A stretch of DNA of 64,000 nucleotides from Halobaculum magnesiiphilum (GCF_019823105.1 NZ_CP081958.1:1612001-1676000), one strand, 5' to 3'; numbered from the stretch's first letter, positions 42,917-51,390 are shown. Translations and numbers: made by a program. The notes: a model not told the origin generated them from the letters alone.

Positions 42917-43720
42917 ATGGCAGGTAAAGACGAATACTACAACCGGGCGAAACAGGAGGGCTACCGCGCGCGCTCGGCCTACAAGCTCCGGCAGATCGAC
43001 GAGGAGGTCGACCTCTTCGACCACGGCGACACCGTCGTCGACCTCGGCGCAGCCCCCGGCGGCTGGCTCCAGGTCGCCGCCGAGGAGGTGACCGAGGCCG
43101 GCCGCGTCGTCGGCGTCGACCTCCAGCGCATCGACGACCTCGACCACCCGCACGTCGAGACGGTCCGCGGCGACATGACCGAGGAGCGCACGCGCTACTA
43201 CCTCCGGAAGGCGCTCGGCGTCGACCCAGATCCCGACGATGACACCGAGCCCGAGCGACCCGTCGACCTCGTCGTCTCCGACATGGCGCCGAACATGACC
43301 GGCGAGTACCAGCTCGACCACGCCCGGTCGATCCACCTCTGCCGGCAGGCGTTCGACACCGCGCTCGAACTCCTGACGCCCGGCGGCGACTTCGTCGTGA
43401 AGGTGTTCGACGGCCCCGACCTCGCCGACTTCCGCGAGGACGTGGAGGCGCAGTTCCAGTACGTCCGGGCGTACACCCCGGAGGCGAGCCGGAAGCGTTC
43501 CTCCGAGCGCTACCTGATCGCCCGCGGCCGCACCGACTCGCCCGTCGCGGCGGGCGACCGGCTCACCGTCGAGGTGACCGACGTCGGCGAGGAGGGCGAC
43601 GGGATCGCCCGCGTCGACGGGTACACGCTGTTCGTTCCCGGCACCGAGGCCGGCGAGACCGTCGAGGTCGTCGTCGACGACGTGAAGCCGCGGTTCGGGT
43701 TCGCCGAGCGCGTCGACTGA
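42917..43720 (+). CDS. rlmE: 23S rRNA 2'-O-methyltransferase RlmE with TRAM domain
   Basis: This 267-residue enzyme methylates the 2'-OH of a uridine in the peptidyl-transferase A loop of 23S rRNA. Residues 1-200 are the FtsJ/RrmJ fold: RSAYKLRQIDEE (catalytic Lys), VDLGAAPGGWLQVA (AdoMet loop), VVSDMAPNMTGE (catalytic Asp) and DFVVKVFDG (second Lys). Residues 205-267 form a TRAM domain (GEEGDGIARVDGYTLFVPG). The first nine codons (MAGKDEYYN) were supplied by the integrative element and differ from the displaced host copy at 29987 (MARKDDYYN) in five bases and two residues. Start fixed by family and by this comparison. Confidence 0.95.
   Translation: MAGKDEYYNRAKQEGYRARSAYKLRQIDEEVDLFDHGDTVVDLGAAPGGWLQVAAEEVTEAGRVVGVDLQRIDDLDHPHVETVRGDMTEERTRYYLRKALGVDPDPDDDTEPERPVDLVVSDMAPNMTGEYQLDHARSIHLCRQAFDTALELLTPGGDFVVKVFDGPDLADFREDVEAQFQYVRAYTPEASRKRSSERYLIARGRTDSPVAAGDRLTVEVTDVGEEGDGIARVDGYTLFVPGTEAGETVEVVVDDVKPRFGFAERVD
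42929..42943 (+). other. Right attachment site (attR core)
   Basis: GACGAATACTACAAC, codons 5-9 of the functional rlmE; one mismatch to the left copy at 29999-30013. Core chromosome sequence resumes at 42944 (CGGGCGAAACAGG). Confidence 0.8.
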
Positions 43721-43742
43721 TCCCCGTTTTTGCGTTGCCGCC

Positions 43743-44468
43743 TCAGGCGCTCACGCCGGCGGCGTCGGCCTCATCGCGGCGGACGAGCGCGACCGCGGCG
43801 TACACCAGCGGCGTGTCGACCAGCGCGATGAGGAGCTTGAGGACGTACTGCCCGACGATGAGCGAGACGAGCACCGGGGTGGGCAGCGCCGCGCCGACGC
43901 CGAACAGCGCGGGCGCGACCGCGAACGCGACGAGCGTGAACACGACGGTGTCGATGAGCTGGCTCGACGCGGTCGAGCCGACGTTGCGCAGCCACAGCGC
44001 GTCGCCGTCGGTGAACTCGCGGATGCGGTGGAAGGCGATCACGTCCCAGTTCTGGCTGATCACGTAGGCGGCCAGCGAACCGAGCACGACGTTCCCGGAG
44101 AGGCCGAGCACCGTCTCGAAGGCGGCGGGGTCAACCGACCCCTGCGCCGCCGGCGTCGCGATGGTCGCGAACACCAGCGCCAGCAGGACGAAGTTCATCG
44201 CGAACGCGACGTTGACCACCTTCCGGGCGTACGACTTGCCGTACAGCTCCGAGAGGCAGTCGGAGGCGAAGAAGGTGACCGCGTACGCGAGCGTCCCGCC
44301 GGGCGCAGTGACGGCGCCGAGCACCGGCAGCGAGACCGCGAGCAGCTTCGCCGAGATGACCTGCGCGGTGACCAGCGCGGCGACGAACAGCGCGGTGAGC
44401 ACGACCGCCGCCAGCGGCACGTTCAGCCGGCGGGGTTCCGCGACGGCGACGCCGTCGGCGCCGCTCAT
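43743..44468 (-). CDS. YhhQ/VUT-family transporter, probable queuosine-precursor importer
   Basis: A 241-residue membrane protein with six to seven helices. VISAKLLAV, PGGTLAYAVTFFASDCLSELYGKSYARKVV and ISQNWDVIAFHRIREFT are the conserved features of the YhhQ family, which in bacteria imports preQ0/preQ1. In archaea the precursor would serve archaeosine in tRNA; that role is inferred. The ATG at 44468 overlaps the stop of a CopG-like gene (ATGA), so the two are one operon and the CopG protein may regulate it. Confidence 0.87.
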   Translation of the reverse strand: MSGADGVAVAEPRRLNVPLAAVVLTALFVAALVTAQVISAKLLAVSLPVLGAVTAPGGTLAYAVTFFASDCLSELYGKSYARKVVNVAFAMNFVLLALVFATIATPAAQGSVDPAAFETVLGLSGNVVLGSLAAYVISQNWDVIAFHRIREFTDGDALWLRNVGSTASSQLIDTVVFTLVAFAVAPALFGVGAALPTPVLVSLIVGQYVLKLLIALVDTPLVYAAVALVRRDEADAAGVSA

Positions 44469-44677
44469 TCGGCGTCTCCCCCGCTCGCCGTCTCCCCCTC
44501 AGCGCCCTCCTCGGCCAGCCGACCGTGGCGCGCGTCGATCTCGTCGAGCACGTCCAGCGTCTTGCGAACCGACGCGCGGATCGCGTCGCTGCGGTTGACG
44601 AACTTCCCGTCGTCGCCGACGTGCTCGTCCAGATCCGCGAGGAGTTCCCCGGGCATCTCGACGCTTATCTTGGGCAT
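44465..44677 (-). CDS. Ribbon-helix-helix (CopG-type) regulator
   Basis: A 70-residue protein. MPKISVEMPGELLADLDEHVGDDGKFVNRSDAIRASVRKTLD is a complete RHH unit with the beta-strand KISVEMP and the NRSDAIR turn; the rest is an acidic tail. It binds DNA as a dimer of dimers by family rule. The four-base overlap with the YhhQ transporter gene suggests control of precursor uptake. The in-frame extension upstream to 47305 is antisense of tatCt and is rejected. Confidence 0.9.
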   Translation of the reverse strand: MPKISVEMPGELLADLDEHVGDDGKFVNRSDAIRASVRKTLDVLDEIDARHGRLAEEGAEGETASGGDAE

Positions 44678-44865
44678 ACCACGAGGTTCGTATGCGAATA
44701 ATTGAAGCTTCGCACTCGGCGCCGGCTCGTCGAGCGCGACCGCTCGCGAGAGCCGAGATCGGGCGGGGCGGTCTGGGCCACCGACACGGCGAGCGCGAAC
44801 GACGCGGTCGTCCCGTCTCCGGGGGCGAAGACCTCCGGGCGAAGGCGGCGGGCGCGAGCGCGCCG

Positions 44866-47652
44866 TCAGCGGGTCAGGTCGACGGTCGGCTCGGCGAGGT
44901 TGCGCCGACCCCCGAGGGTCATCACCCACAGGATCAGCAGGCCGACGCCGTAGGCGGCCATCAGCGGGATCGTCACGAGGAACATCGTGAACACGTCCGC
45001 CGGGGTGAACAGCGCCGCCACGAGCATGATGCCGACCGTCACTTCCCGCCAGCGCGAGCGCATCGCCTGATACGACACGCCCGTCGTGTTGAGCAGGACC
45101 ATCAGGACGGGCACGTCCGCGAGGAACCCGATCCCCACGGTGGTGAAGAAGACGAGCCACGCGAAGTCGCTGATGCGGTAGCTGATCACCATGCCGGCCG
45201 CGAGCGCGTCGCTGACGAGCCACGAGATGACCGCCGGCGCGATGACGGTGTAGCCGAGCGCGAGCCCGCCGAGGAGCCCCGCCAACAGCGCGGCGACCCA
45301 GCCGAACACGACCTGCCTCCGTCCGCGGACGAACCCCCGGTCGCGCAGCGCGGGCCACGCGTAGTACGCCATGAAGGGGAGGACCGCGACGGCGCCCGCG
45401 ATGGTCGAGATCTTCACCTCGAAGATGAGCGCCTCGACCGGGTGGAGCACGATGACGCCGAAGTTCTCGGCGCCGACGCCGACGATCTCCTCGGGGATGC
45501 GGTTCACGAAGTTGTTCTTCACGTCGCCGATCCCGCCGAGGTAGAGGAACGCGAACACGCTCGCGAGCGTGACGCCGAACACCGACACCAGGACGAACAG
45601 CCGCGAGCGCAACGAGGCGGCGATGAAGGCGAGGTCGTCGTAGTAGCCCCCGATGTCGTCCTCGTCGCGCTCGCCGTCGGTGACCCCCTCGAGGAGCGTC
45701 CCGGTGGCGCGCGAGGCCCGGTCGCCGGCGTCGTCCGACAGGCCGGGGATCGACGGGCCGCCGCCCCCGCTCCCGCCCGCGGCGTCGGCGCCCGACGACG
45801 ACTCGGCGGCCTCGCGAGCCGCCTGCAGTTCGTCGAACCGGTCCAACACCGCGCGCGCCTTCGCCGAGTCGCCGGCGGCGGCCGCGCGGTCCGCGAGGTA
45901 GTTCACCCGTCGCTCGGAGAGCCCCGCGAACACCGCGTCGGGGGCGCGGCGGACCTCGTCGACCGTGAGCACCTCGATGTCGACGGCATCGGGGTCGGTA
46001 CCCGCGGCGTAGGCGAAGTACAGCCCCAGGAGCCCGGCGAGCAACAGCGCCAGCGCGATCCCGGCGGCGACGAACGCGACGAGCGCCGCGGTGCCGCTCA
46101 CGCCGAGTGCGGCGAGGATCGCTCCCGCGCTCGTCCCGTACTCGACGAGGACCGAGTCCGCGAGCGTCGGGCGCTCGACGAGCACGTAGCCGACGGCGGC
46201 GACGACGCCGGCGATGCCGAGGAGGACGTTCCACAGCGAGCCGAACCGGCCGCGCCAGTCGACGAGGCCCGAACCGCGCCGGATCGACCCGACGACGCCC
46301 ACGTCGCCGGCGAACAGGTCGCGGGGCGGGCCGGACCGCGCTGGCGCGTCGCCGTCGCCGGCGTCCTCCTCGGCCGCCCCGGCCGCGCCGGCGGCGACGG
46401 CCTCGTCGAAGCGGTCGAGGATCGCCTGCGCCTTCCCGGGCTCGTCGGCCTCCATGGCGGTGGAGGCGGCCTCGAGCGCCTCCGGCTCGGTCATCCCCTC
46501 GAACGCCTCCGGCGGGGCGGCGCGCACGCCCGCCTCGTCGAGCGTCAGCAGGTCGATCGCGTCGGGGTCGCCGGCGTCGCCGACGACGGCGGTCGTCTCG
46601 TCGAGTTCGGCGTACACGTAGTACGCGAGCGCCACGACGGCCGCGGCGATCCCGAGGCCGCCCGCCAGCGCCGCCAGCGCCGGGACCGGGAGGTCGGTCG
46701 CGAACCGATAGTTCGTCAGCCCGGTTCCGGCGACGACGTCGTTGACCGCGGCGGCGCCGCCGCGAGCGAAGAACAGGTACATCGCGGCGGCGACGGCGAC
46801 ACCGATGCCGGCGAGCACGTTCCAGTGGAGCCGCGCGGTCGCGGTCGCGTCGATGCGCTCGCTGCCGCGTCTGGCGGTGACGACGATCTTCGCGAGGTAC
46901 AGCGACGCGCCGTACAACAGCAGCAGGGGCGCCGCCCACATCACCTGCGTGAACGGGTCCGGCGGCGAGAACACCGCGCCGAACACGAAGATACCGACGG
47001 TCGCGTGGCGCCACTTCTCGCGGAACGTCTCGTAGGGGACGATCTCGGCGTACGACAGCCCGGTGATCGCCAGCGGCATCTGGGCGGCGAAGCCGAACGA
47101 GAACGTGAGCAGCGCGATGAACTGCGCCCACTTCACGATGGAGTAGGTGGGGAGGATGCCCGCCGAGAGCGCGTTGTTCGCGAGGAACGCGAACATGAAC
47201 GGGAAGAACACCAGGTAGCCGTAGGCGACCCCGCCGGCGAACAGGGCGACGGCGAGCACGAAGATGACCACGAGCTTCCAGCGGGCGACCGGCGCCTGCG
47301 GCCACGCCCCGCGCTCCCGGAGGGCGTCCCGGGAGAAGTACAGTAACGGCGGGATCCCGACGATGATCCCCACGATGAGGCCGATCTTCGCCTGGAGGAG
47401 GATCACGTCGAACGGCGTCTGCGCGATGATCTCGACCTCCTGGCCGGCGGTCTCGCTGAGTTGCGCGCGCGTGACGGACTTCAGGAAGTCCCAGACGTAC
47501 AGCCGGAGGGCGTAGAACGTCCCCATGAACCCGGCGAGGAAGACGAGGAACACCTTCTGGAGGTCCTTCTGGGCGGACCGAAGCATCGCGCCGGCGGTGG
47601 CCCTGCCGTCCGCCAACGACCGTCGGGTGTCCTCGTCGAGCGCGCTCGACAT
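44866..47652 (-). CDS. tatCt: Fused double TatC translocase component
   Basis: This 928-residue protein of two TatC domains in one chain is known only from haloarchaea. The first TatC unit spans roughly residues 30-275 (FMGTFYALRLYVWDF; YETFREKWRHATVGIFVFGAVFSPPDP), the second about 650-915 (MRSRWREVTVGIMLVAALFTPADVF), joined by a long linker with extra helices and Gly/Asp-rich segments near 425 and 615. Haloarchaea export most secreted proteins folded through Tat. The ATG at 47652 is chosen over 47694 because the N-terminus MSSALDEDTRRSLADGRATAG matches the family and a TATA-like AAGGTTGATAACC lies upstream. Confidence 0.93.
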   Translation of the reverse strand: MSSALDEDTRRSLADGRATAGAMLRSAQKDLQKVFLVFLAGFMGTFYALRLYVWDFLKSVTRAQLSETAGQEVEIIAQTPFDVILLQAKIGLIVGIIVGIPPLLYFSRDALRERGAWPQAPVARWKLVVIFVLAVALFAGGVAYGYLVFFPFMFAFLANNALSAGILPTYSIVKWAQFIALLTFSFGFAAQMPLAITGLSYAEIVPYETFREKWRHATVGIFVFGAVFSPPDPFTQVMWAAPLLLLYGASLYLAKIVVTARRGSERIDATATARLHWNVLAGIGVAVAAAMYLFFARGGAAAVNDVVAGTGLTNYRFATDLPVPALAALAGGLGIAAAVVALAYYVYAELDETTAVVGDAGDPDAIDLLTLDEAGVRAAPPEAFEGMTEPEALEAASTAMEADEPGKAQAILDRFDEAVAAGAAGAAEEDAGDGDAPARSGPPRDLFAGDVGVVGSIRRGSGLVDWRGRFGSLWNVLLGIAGVVAAVGYVLVERPTLADSVLVEYGTSAGAILAALGVSGTAALVAFVAAGIALALLLAGLLGLYFAYAAGTDPDAVDIEVLTVDEVRRAPDAVFAGLSERRVNYLADRAAAAGDSAKARAVLDRFDELQAAREAAESSSGADAAGGSGGGGPSIPGLSDDAGDRASRATGTLLEGVTDGERDEDDIGGYYDDLAFIAASLRSRLFVLVSVFGVTLASVFAFLYLGGIGDVKNNFVNRIPEEIVGVGAENFGVIVLHPVEALIFEVKISTIAGAVAVLPFMAYYAWPALRDRGFVRGRRQVVFGWVAALLAGLLGGLALGYTVIAPAVISWLVSDALAAGMVISYRISDFAWLVFFTTVGIGFLADVPVLMVLLNTTGVSYQAMRSRWREVTVGIMLVAALFTPADVFTMFLVTIPLMAAYGVGLLILWVMTLGGRRNLAEPTVDLTR

Positions 47653-47765
47653 ACCGGATGAGAGCGACTTGCCGGTTATCAACCTTTTCAACAACCGCGT
47701 CGCGTCGCCGTCTCCGGTGACGCCATCAGAAAAGGCCTATAACGGACCGGTGGCGAACCCCTTCC
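47653..47765. promoter_or_regulatory. Divergent promoter of the two tatC genes
   Basis: 113 bases between tatCt (minus) and tatC (plus). AAGGTTGATAACC at about 47676-47688 on the minus strand and AAGGCCTATAACGG at about 47733-47746 on the plus strand are TATA-like elements about 25-30 bases from each start codon. The two translocase genes are thus positioned for joint control. Confidence 0.6.
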
Positions 47766-49091
47766 ATGACCGGGGACTCGGATCCGCCCGAGGAGCCGTC
47801 GGCCGCGCCCGACGGCGACGGCGACGCCGAGACGGCCGAGTCCACCGACCCCGCGGAGTCCGTCGAGCCGTCGGAGTCCGCGGCCGACGAACACGAGGAC
47901 GGTGTCGACGACGATGTCGACGCCGGCGACGATGTCAGATCCGACGACGATGGCGAACGCGACGACGGTACCGAAGCCAGCGACGACGGCGAGACCGACG
48001 ACTCGACCGGGTCCGAGGATCGACCCACCGACGAGGAGTCGGAAATCGACCGTCGCAGCCCGTTCGAGGACGACGATGATGCCGACGACGACGGCGATGG
48101 TGACGCCGACGCCGATGGTGACGACCCGATCGACCGCGGATCGAGCGAGCCGGCACCGGCCGCCGGCGAGGCCCCGAGGATCGACGAGTCACAGCCCGTA
48201 CCCGACGCGGTCGCCGGCGAGCGCTCCGGCGGCGGACAGTCCGCCGCGAACGACGGGAACGGAGGCGGGGGCACCATGACCGCCGCGGAGAAGGGGATGC
48301 AGGCGGTGAACAAGGGCGTCGGCGCGCTCGGCGGCGGCGAGGGCGGCGGCCCCGACTCCGACCAGGAGATGCCGCTGGCCGCGCACATCGAGGAGATGAT
48401 GCGCCGGCTCGGCATCGTGTTCGGCATCGCCGGCGTCGTCGTCGTCGCGGTGCTGTTGATCGGCACCGTCTCGCCGACCGTGCCCAGCGCCGAGCAGATC
48501 ATCGAGTTCCTGTGGGACACCCACGTCGGCTTCGAGCAGAACCGCCCCCGCGTGTACGGCCCGCTGGAGTTCCTGCTCACCAAGCTGAAGGTGGCGTCGC
48601 TCGCGGGCCTGCTCGTCGGGCTGCCGGTGTTCGTCTACGAGACGTACCGGTTCATGCGCCCCGGGCTGTACCCACACGAACGCCGCTACTACCTCGCGGC
48701 GGTGCCGACGAGCCTGATCCTCGGGATCATCGGCGTCGCGTTCACACACTTCATCGTCCTCCCGGTCATCTTCGACTACTTCATCAGCTACACCGAGGAG
48801 AGCGCGGTCCTCGCGTTCAGCCTCCGGGAGACGTTCAACCTCATCCTCCTGATGATGGGCTACATGGCCGTCGTCTTCCAGATCCCGCTGTTCATCCAGC
48901 TCGCCATCATGATGGGGCTGGTGACGCGCGAGTGGATGGAGGACCGCCGGCTGCTGTTCTGGTCGGCGTTCGTCGGCCTCGCGTTCATCGTCTCGCCGGA
49001 CCCCACCGGGATGGCGCCCATCATCGTCGGCGCGACGATGATCGCGCTGTTCGAGGGGACGCTCGCGCTGTTGCGCTGGACCGGGAACTAG
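47766..49091 (+). CDS. tatC: Sec-independent translocase TatC with long acidic N-terminus
   Basis: A 441-residue TatC. The conserved core is residues 205-440: MPLAAHIEEMMRRLGIVFGIAG (start of helix 1 and the signal-binding Glu), FVYETYRFMRPGLYPHERRYY and SFVGLAFIVSPDPTGMAP. The first about 200 residues are extremely acidic and low in complexity (Asp, Glu, Ser, Gly), with SQPVPDAV-type interruptions; ordinary TatC proteins lack such an extension. The ATG at 47766 has a TATA-like CCTATAACGG upstream, so the extension should be translated. Partner of the double TatC at 44866-47652. Confidence 0.93.
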   Translation: MTGDSDPPEEPSAAPDGDGDAETAESTDPAESVEPSESAADEHEDGVDDDVDAGDDVRSDDDGERDDGTEASDDGETDDSTGSEDRPTDEESEIDRRSPFEDDDDADDDGDGDADADGDDPIDRGSSEPAPAAGEAPRIDESQPVPDAVAGERSGGGQSAANDGNGGGGTMTAAEKGMQAVNKGVGALGGGEGGGPDSDQEMPLAAHIEEMMRRLGIVFGIAGVVVVAVLLIGTVSPTVPSAEQIIEFLWDTHVGFEQNRPRVYGPLEFLLTKLKVASLAGLLVGLPVFVYETYRFMRPGLYPHERRYYLAAVPTSLILGIIGVAFTHFIVLPVIFDYFISYTEESAVLAFSLRETFNLILLMMGYMAVVFQIPLFIQLAIMMGLVTREWMEDRRLLFWSAFVGLAFIVSPDPTGMAPIIVGATMIALFEGTLALLRWTGN

Positions 49092-49237
49092 CCGACCGCA
49101 CGGATCGCGGCTCCCGCGTTCGTTCGAGGACCGACAGCGACAGATCCGTCACGCTGGCGCCTCACGACGGTGTGTTCCGAGGGCCGTTCCGAGGGTCGTC
49201 CGTCACGACTCCGACGAGCGCTGCCGGGAGAACACTT

Positions 49238-49257
49238 ATATTAGCAGAATCTAATAT
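49238..49257 (+). promoter_or_regulatory. ars operator: inverted repeat overlapping the TATA region
   Basis: ATATTAG-N6-CTAATAT, perfect seven-base arms, about 15-34 bases before the arsR ATG at 49272, with TTATATTAG doubling as the TATA element. This is where an ArsR-type repressor would block transcription, and release would follow arsenite binding. Confidence 0.75.
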
Positions 49258-49271
49258 TAGCATGTACTGAA

Positions 49272-49646
49272 ATGGCTGGGCAGAAACCGGAACTCGGGAC
49301 GGAGGACGGACGGAGCGACCGGCCGTCGGGGTGTTGTTCGGCCGAACACGACCTGCGGGACGACGACGTCGCCGCCGATGTCGAGACGCTCTCGGCGCTG
49401 GGCAACGACACGCGCTACGAGGCGCTCCGGCTCATCGCGGGCGCCGAGGACGACATCTGCGTCTGCGAGCTGGAGCCGTCGCTCGGCGTGAGCCAGAGCG
49501 CGGTGAGTCAGGCGCTCTCGCGGCTGTTCGGCGCCGGACTGGTCGAGCGGCGCAAGGAGGGCCGGTGGCGCTACTACAGCGCGACGCCGCGCGCGGAGCG
49601 ACTCCTCGACGTGCTCGACGAGACGAGGGGGGTCGGCGATGACTGA
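49272..49646 (+). CDS. arsR: ArsR-family arsenic-responsive repressor
   Basis: A 124-residue winged-helix metalloregulator. ALGNDTRYEALRLIAGAEDDICVCELEPSLGVSQSAVSQALSRL is the typical core, with the ICVCEL motif whose two Cys bind As(III) or similar. RSDRPSGCCSAEHD near the N-terminus adds a Cys pair. The operator at 49238-49257 lies directly upstream and the next gene, arsM, overlaps by 8 bases. Assigned to arsenic because of arsM and arsN2 downstream. Confidence 0.92.
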   Translation: MAGQKPELGTEDGRSDRPSGCCSAEHDLRDDDVAADVETLSALGNDTRYEALRLIAGAEDDICVCELEPSLGVSQSAVSQALSRLFGAGLVERRKEGRWRYYSATPRAERLLDVLDETRGVGDD

Positions 49647-50508
49647 CGACGACGCTCCGACGGCGGACCGCACAGGCCTCGATCCCGCACGACAGCGAGC
49701 CGCGGTGCGGGAGCGCTACGGGGAGATCGGGGAAATCGGCACGGGGTCGTCGTGCTGCGGCGACGACGCTGACGACTGCGGAACGTCGGAGAACCGCCCG
49801 GGCGAGGGAGGAACGGAACTCGGGTACACCGAGGACGACCTCGACGCCGTCGCCGCGGGCGCGAACCTCGGCCTCGGCTGCGGCAACCCGACCGCCATCG
49901 CGAGCCTCGATCCGGGCGAGACGGTCCTCGATCTTGGGTCCGGCGGCGGCTTCGACTGTTTCCTCGCGGCGCGGGAGGTCGGCGAGGAGGGGCGTGTCGT
50001 CGGCGTCGACATGACCCCCGAGATGGTCGAGCGTGCCCGCGGGAACGTCGGGGCGAACGACGCCACGAACGTCGAGTTCCGCCTCGGCGAGATCGAACAC
50101 CTCCCCGTCGCCGACGGGACCGTCGACGTGATCCTCTCGAACTGCGTGATCAACCTCTCGGCGGACAAGCGACGGGTGTTCGCGGAGGCGTACCGCGTGC
50201 TCCGGCCCGGCGGTCGCCTCGCCGTCTCCGACGTGGTGGCGACGGCCGACCTCCCGAGCGACATCCGCGGGGACGCCGCGTCCGTGAGCGCCTGCCTCGG
50301 CGGCGCGGCCGCGATCCCGACGCTCGAATCGATGCTCGCCGACGCCGGGTTCGTCGACGTCGCGATCGAGCCGAAGGACGACAGCGAGTCGTTCATCCGC
50401 GAGTGGGACCCCGACCGCGACCTCGCCGACTACCTGACCGCGGCGACGATCGAAGCGCGCAAGCCGACGAACGACCCCGAATCCGCAACCGAAGAGACGG
50501 CGGCGTGA
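49639..50508 (+). CDS. arsM: Arsenite S-adenosylmethionine methyltransferase
   Basis: A 289-residue enzyme that methylates As(III). AdoMet motif VLDLGSGGGFDCFLAAREVG and GVDMTPEMVERAR are typical, and the conserved cysteines are present in SSCCGDD, GLGCGNPTA, SNCVINLSADK and SACLGGAAAIP, matching the four positions used by ArsM to hold arsenite. The ATG at 49639 overlaps the arsR stop, so it is translationally coupled. The product is more volatile or exportable methyl-arsenic. Confidence 0.93.
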   Translation: MTDDDAPTADRTGLDPARQRAAVRERYGEIGEIGTGSSCCGDDADDCGTSENRPGEGGTELGYTEDDLDAVAAGANLGLGCGNPTAIASLDPGETVLDLGSGGGFDCFLAAREVGEEGRVVGVDMTPEMVERARGNVGANDATNVEFRLGEIEHLPVADGTVDVILSNCVINLSADKRRVFAEAYRVLRPGGRLAVSDVVATADLPSDIRGDAASVSACLGGAAAIPTLESMLADAGFVDVAIEPKDDSESFIREWDPDRDLADYLTAATIEARKPTNDPESATEETAA

Positions 50509-50554
50509 CCGCCGTCGCGACACCACACTACGGACACCACTTCCGACACCAACC

Positions 50555-50842
50555 ATGCACAGAGCACCCGACCCGAGCGATCGTACAGGAATCGAACAGC
50601 CGAGCTGGCGGAGCATCCTGGCGGGCTACGTCCTGATCGCGGGGCTCCTCGCGTCCCTGTGGGCAGTCAGCAACCCGGCGGCCGCCCTGACGCTCCTCCT
50701 CGCCGGCGTCGCCGTGCGCCGCGGAACCCCCCGGGCGGCCGCCGCGGTCCGTTGTGTCCGCGTCTGTCGCGAGTTCACCGTCGATCTGGGCGGCCGGCTC
50801 AGGATCACCGTCGCGAAGCCGCCGGTCGACGATGCCGCCTGA
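50555..50842 (+). CDS. Small membrane protein in the ars operon
   Basis: A 95-residue protein with one clear hydrophobic segment (ILAGYVLIAGLLASLWAVSNPAAALTLLLAGVAV, about 20-53, possibly a hairpin), followed by CVRVCREF with two Cys. It overlaps the start of arsN2 by 11 bases. No recognised family. Its place between arsM and arsN2 and the Cys pair suggest an arsenic role, which is inference. Confidence 0.7.
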   Translation: MHRAPDPSDRTGIEQPSWRSILAGYVLIAGLLASLWAVSNPAAALTLLLAGVAVRRGTPRAAAAVRCVRVCREFTVDLGGRLRITVAKPPVDDAA

Positions 50843-51356
50843 TCGACCCGGCGAGGGGGCGGACGAGGGCGCGGACGAACGGCGAGACCCCGGTGGGTCA
50901 ACCGTCCTGCTGACGGAAGCCGACGCCGCGGACCTCGACCGCGTCGAGGCGCTGCTCGCCGCGAACGACCTCCCGACGAGCGACGTGCGAACGGGACCCG
51001 GACGGTTCTATCTCGCCCGTGACGGCGACGGCGACGCCGTCGTCGGCGCCGGCGGCGTCGAGCGGTACGGCTCCGACGGCCTCCTGCGGTCGGTCGTCGT
51101 CGAGAGATCGAGCCGCGGCGACGGGTACGGGACGGCGCTGTGTGCCGCTCTGGAGGATCGCGCCCGGAGGGAGAGCATCGAGACGCTCTATCTCCTGACG
51201 ACGACCGCGGCCGGGTTCTTCGAGCGGCTCGGATACGAGCCGCTCTCCCGCGAGCACGTCCCGGCGAGCGTCCGGTCGACGACGGAGTTCGCCGACCTGT
51301 GTCCGTCGTCGGCGACCTGCATGCGCAAACGAGTCTGGGAACGAGCGACCGAGTAG
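50832..51356 (+). CDS. arsN2: ArsN2-type GNAT acetyltransferase
   Basis: A 174-residue GNAT protein. GAGGVERYGSDGLLRSVVVERSSRGDGYGTAL is the acetyl-CoA site, and LLTTTAAGFFERLGYEPLSREHVPASVRSTTEFADLCPSSA is characteristic of ArsN2, associated with resistance to arsenicals. The ATG at 50832 gives an 11-base overlap with the gene before it. It closes the four-gene ars operon. The exact acetylated substrate in archaea has not been shown to my knowledge. Confidence 0.9.
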   Translation: MPPDRPGEGADEGADERRDPGGSTVLLTEADAADLDRVEALLAANDLPTSDVRTGPGRFYLARDGDGDAVVGAGGVERYGSDGLLRSVVVERSSRGDGYGTALCAALEDRARRESIETLYLLTTTAAGFFERLGYEPLSREHVPASVRSTTEFADLCPSSATCMRKRVWERATE

Positions 51357-51390
51357 CGGGCGACCCGGGCCGCTGCCGGCGCCGCCGGTG

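Larger units (their letters stand above)
30005..42943. mobile_element. 12.9-kb integrative element inserted in the 5' end of rlmE
   Basis: The borders are defined by duplicated rlmE codons (29999-30013 and 42929-42943). Inside lie an integrase gene with an upstream regulator, a type I restriction-modification operon and several reading frames of island type; the DNA is clearly richer in A/T than either flank. The element carries its own version of the first nine codons of rlmE and therefore keeps the target gene functional, as integrases that use tRNA genes do. The integrase has lost its 3' half (see 32495-33652), so the element is probably fixed in place. I saw no conjugation or replication genes. 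Confidence 0.82.

Noticed and set aside
44692-47346. 884-codon open frame opposite tatCt
   Set aside because: Composition of Arg, Glu, Gly and His without hydropathy pattern; the opposite strand encodes an unmistakable double TatC.
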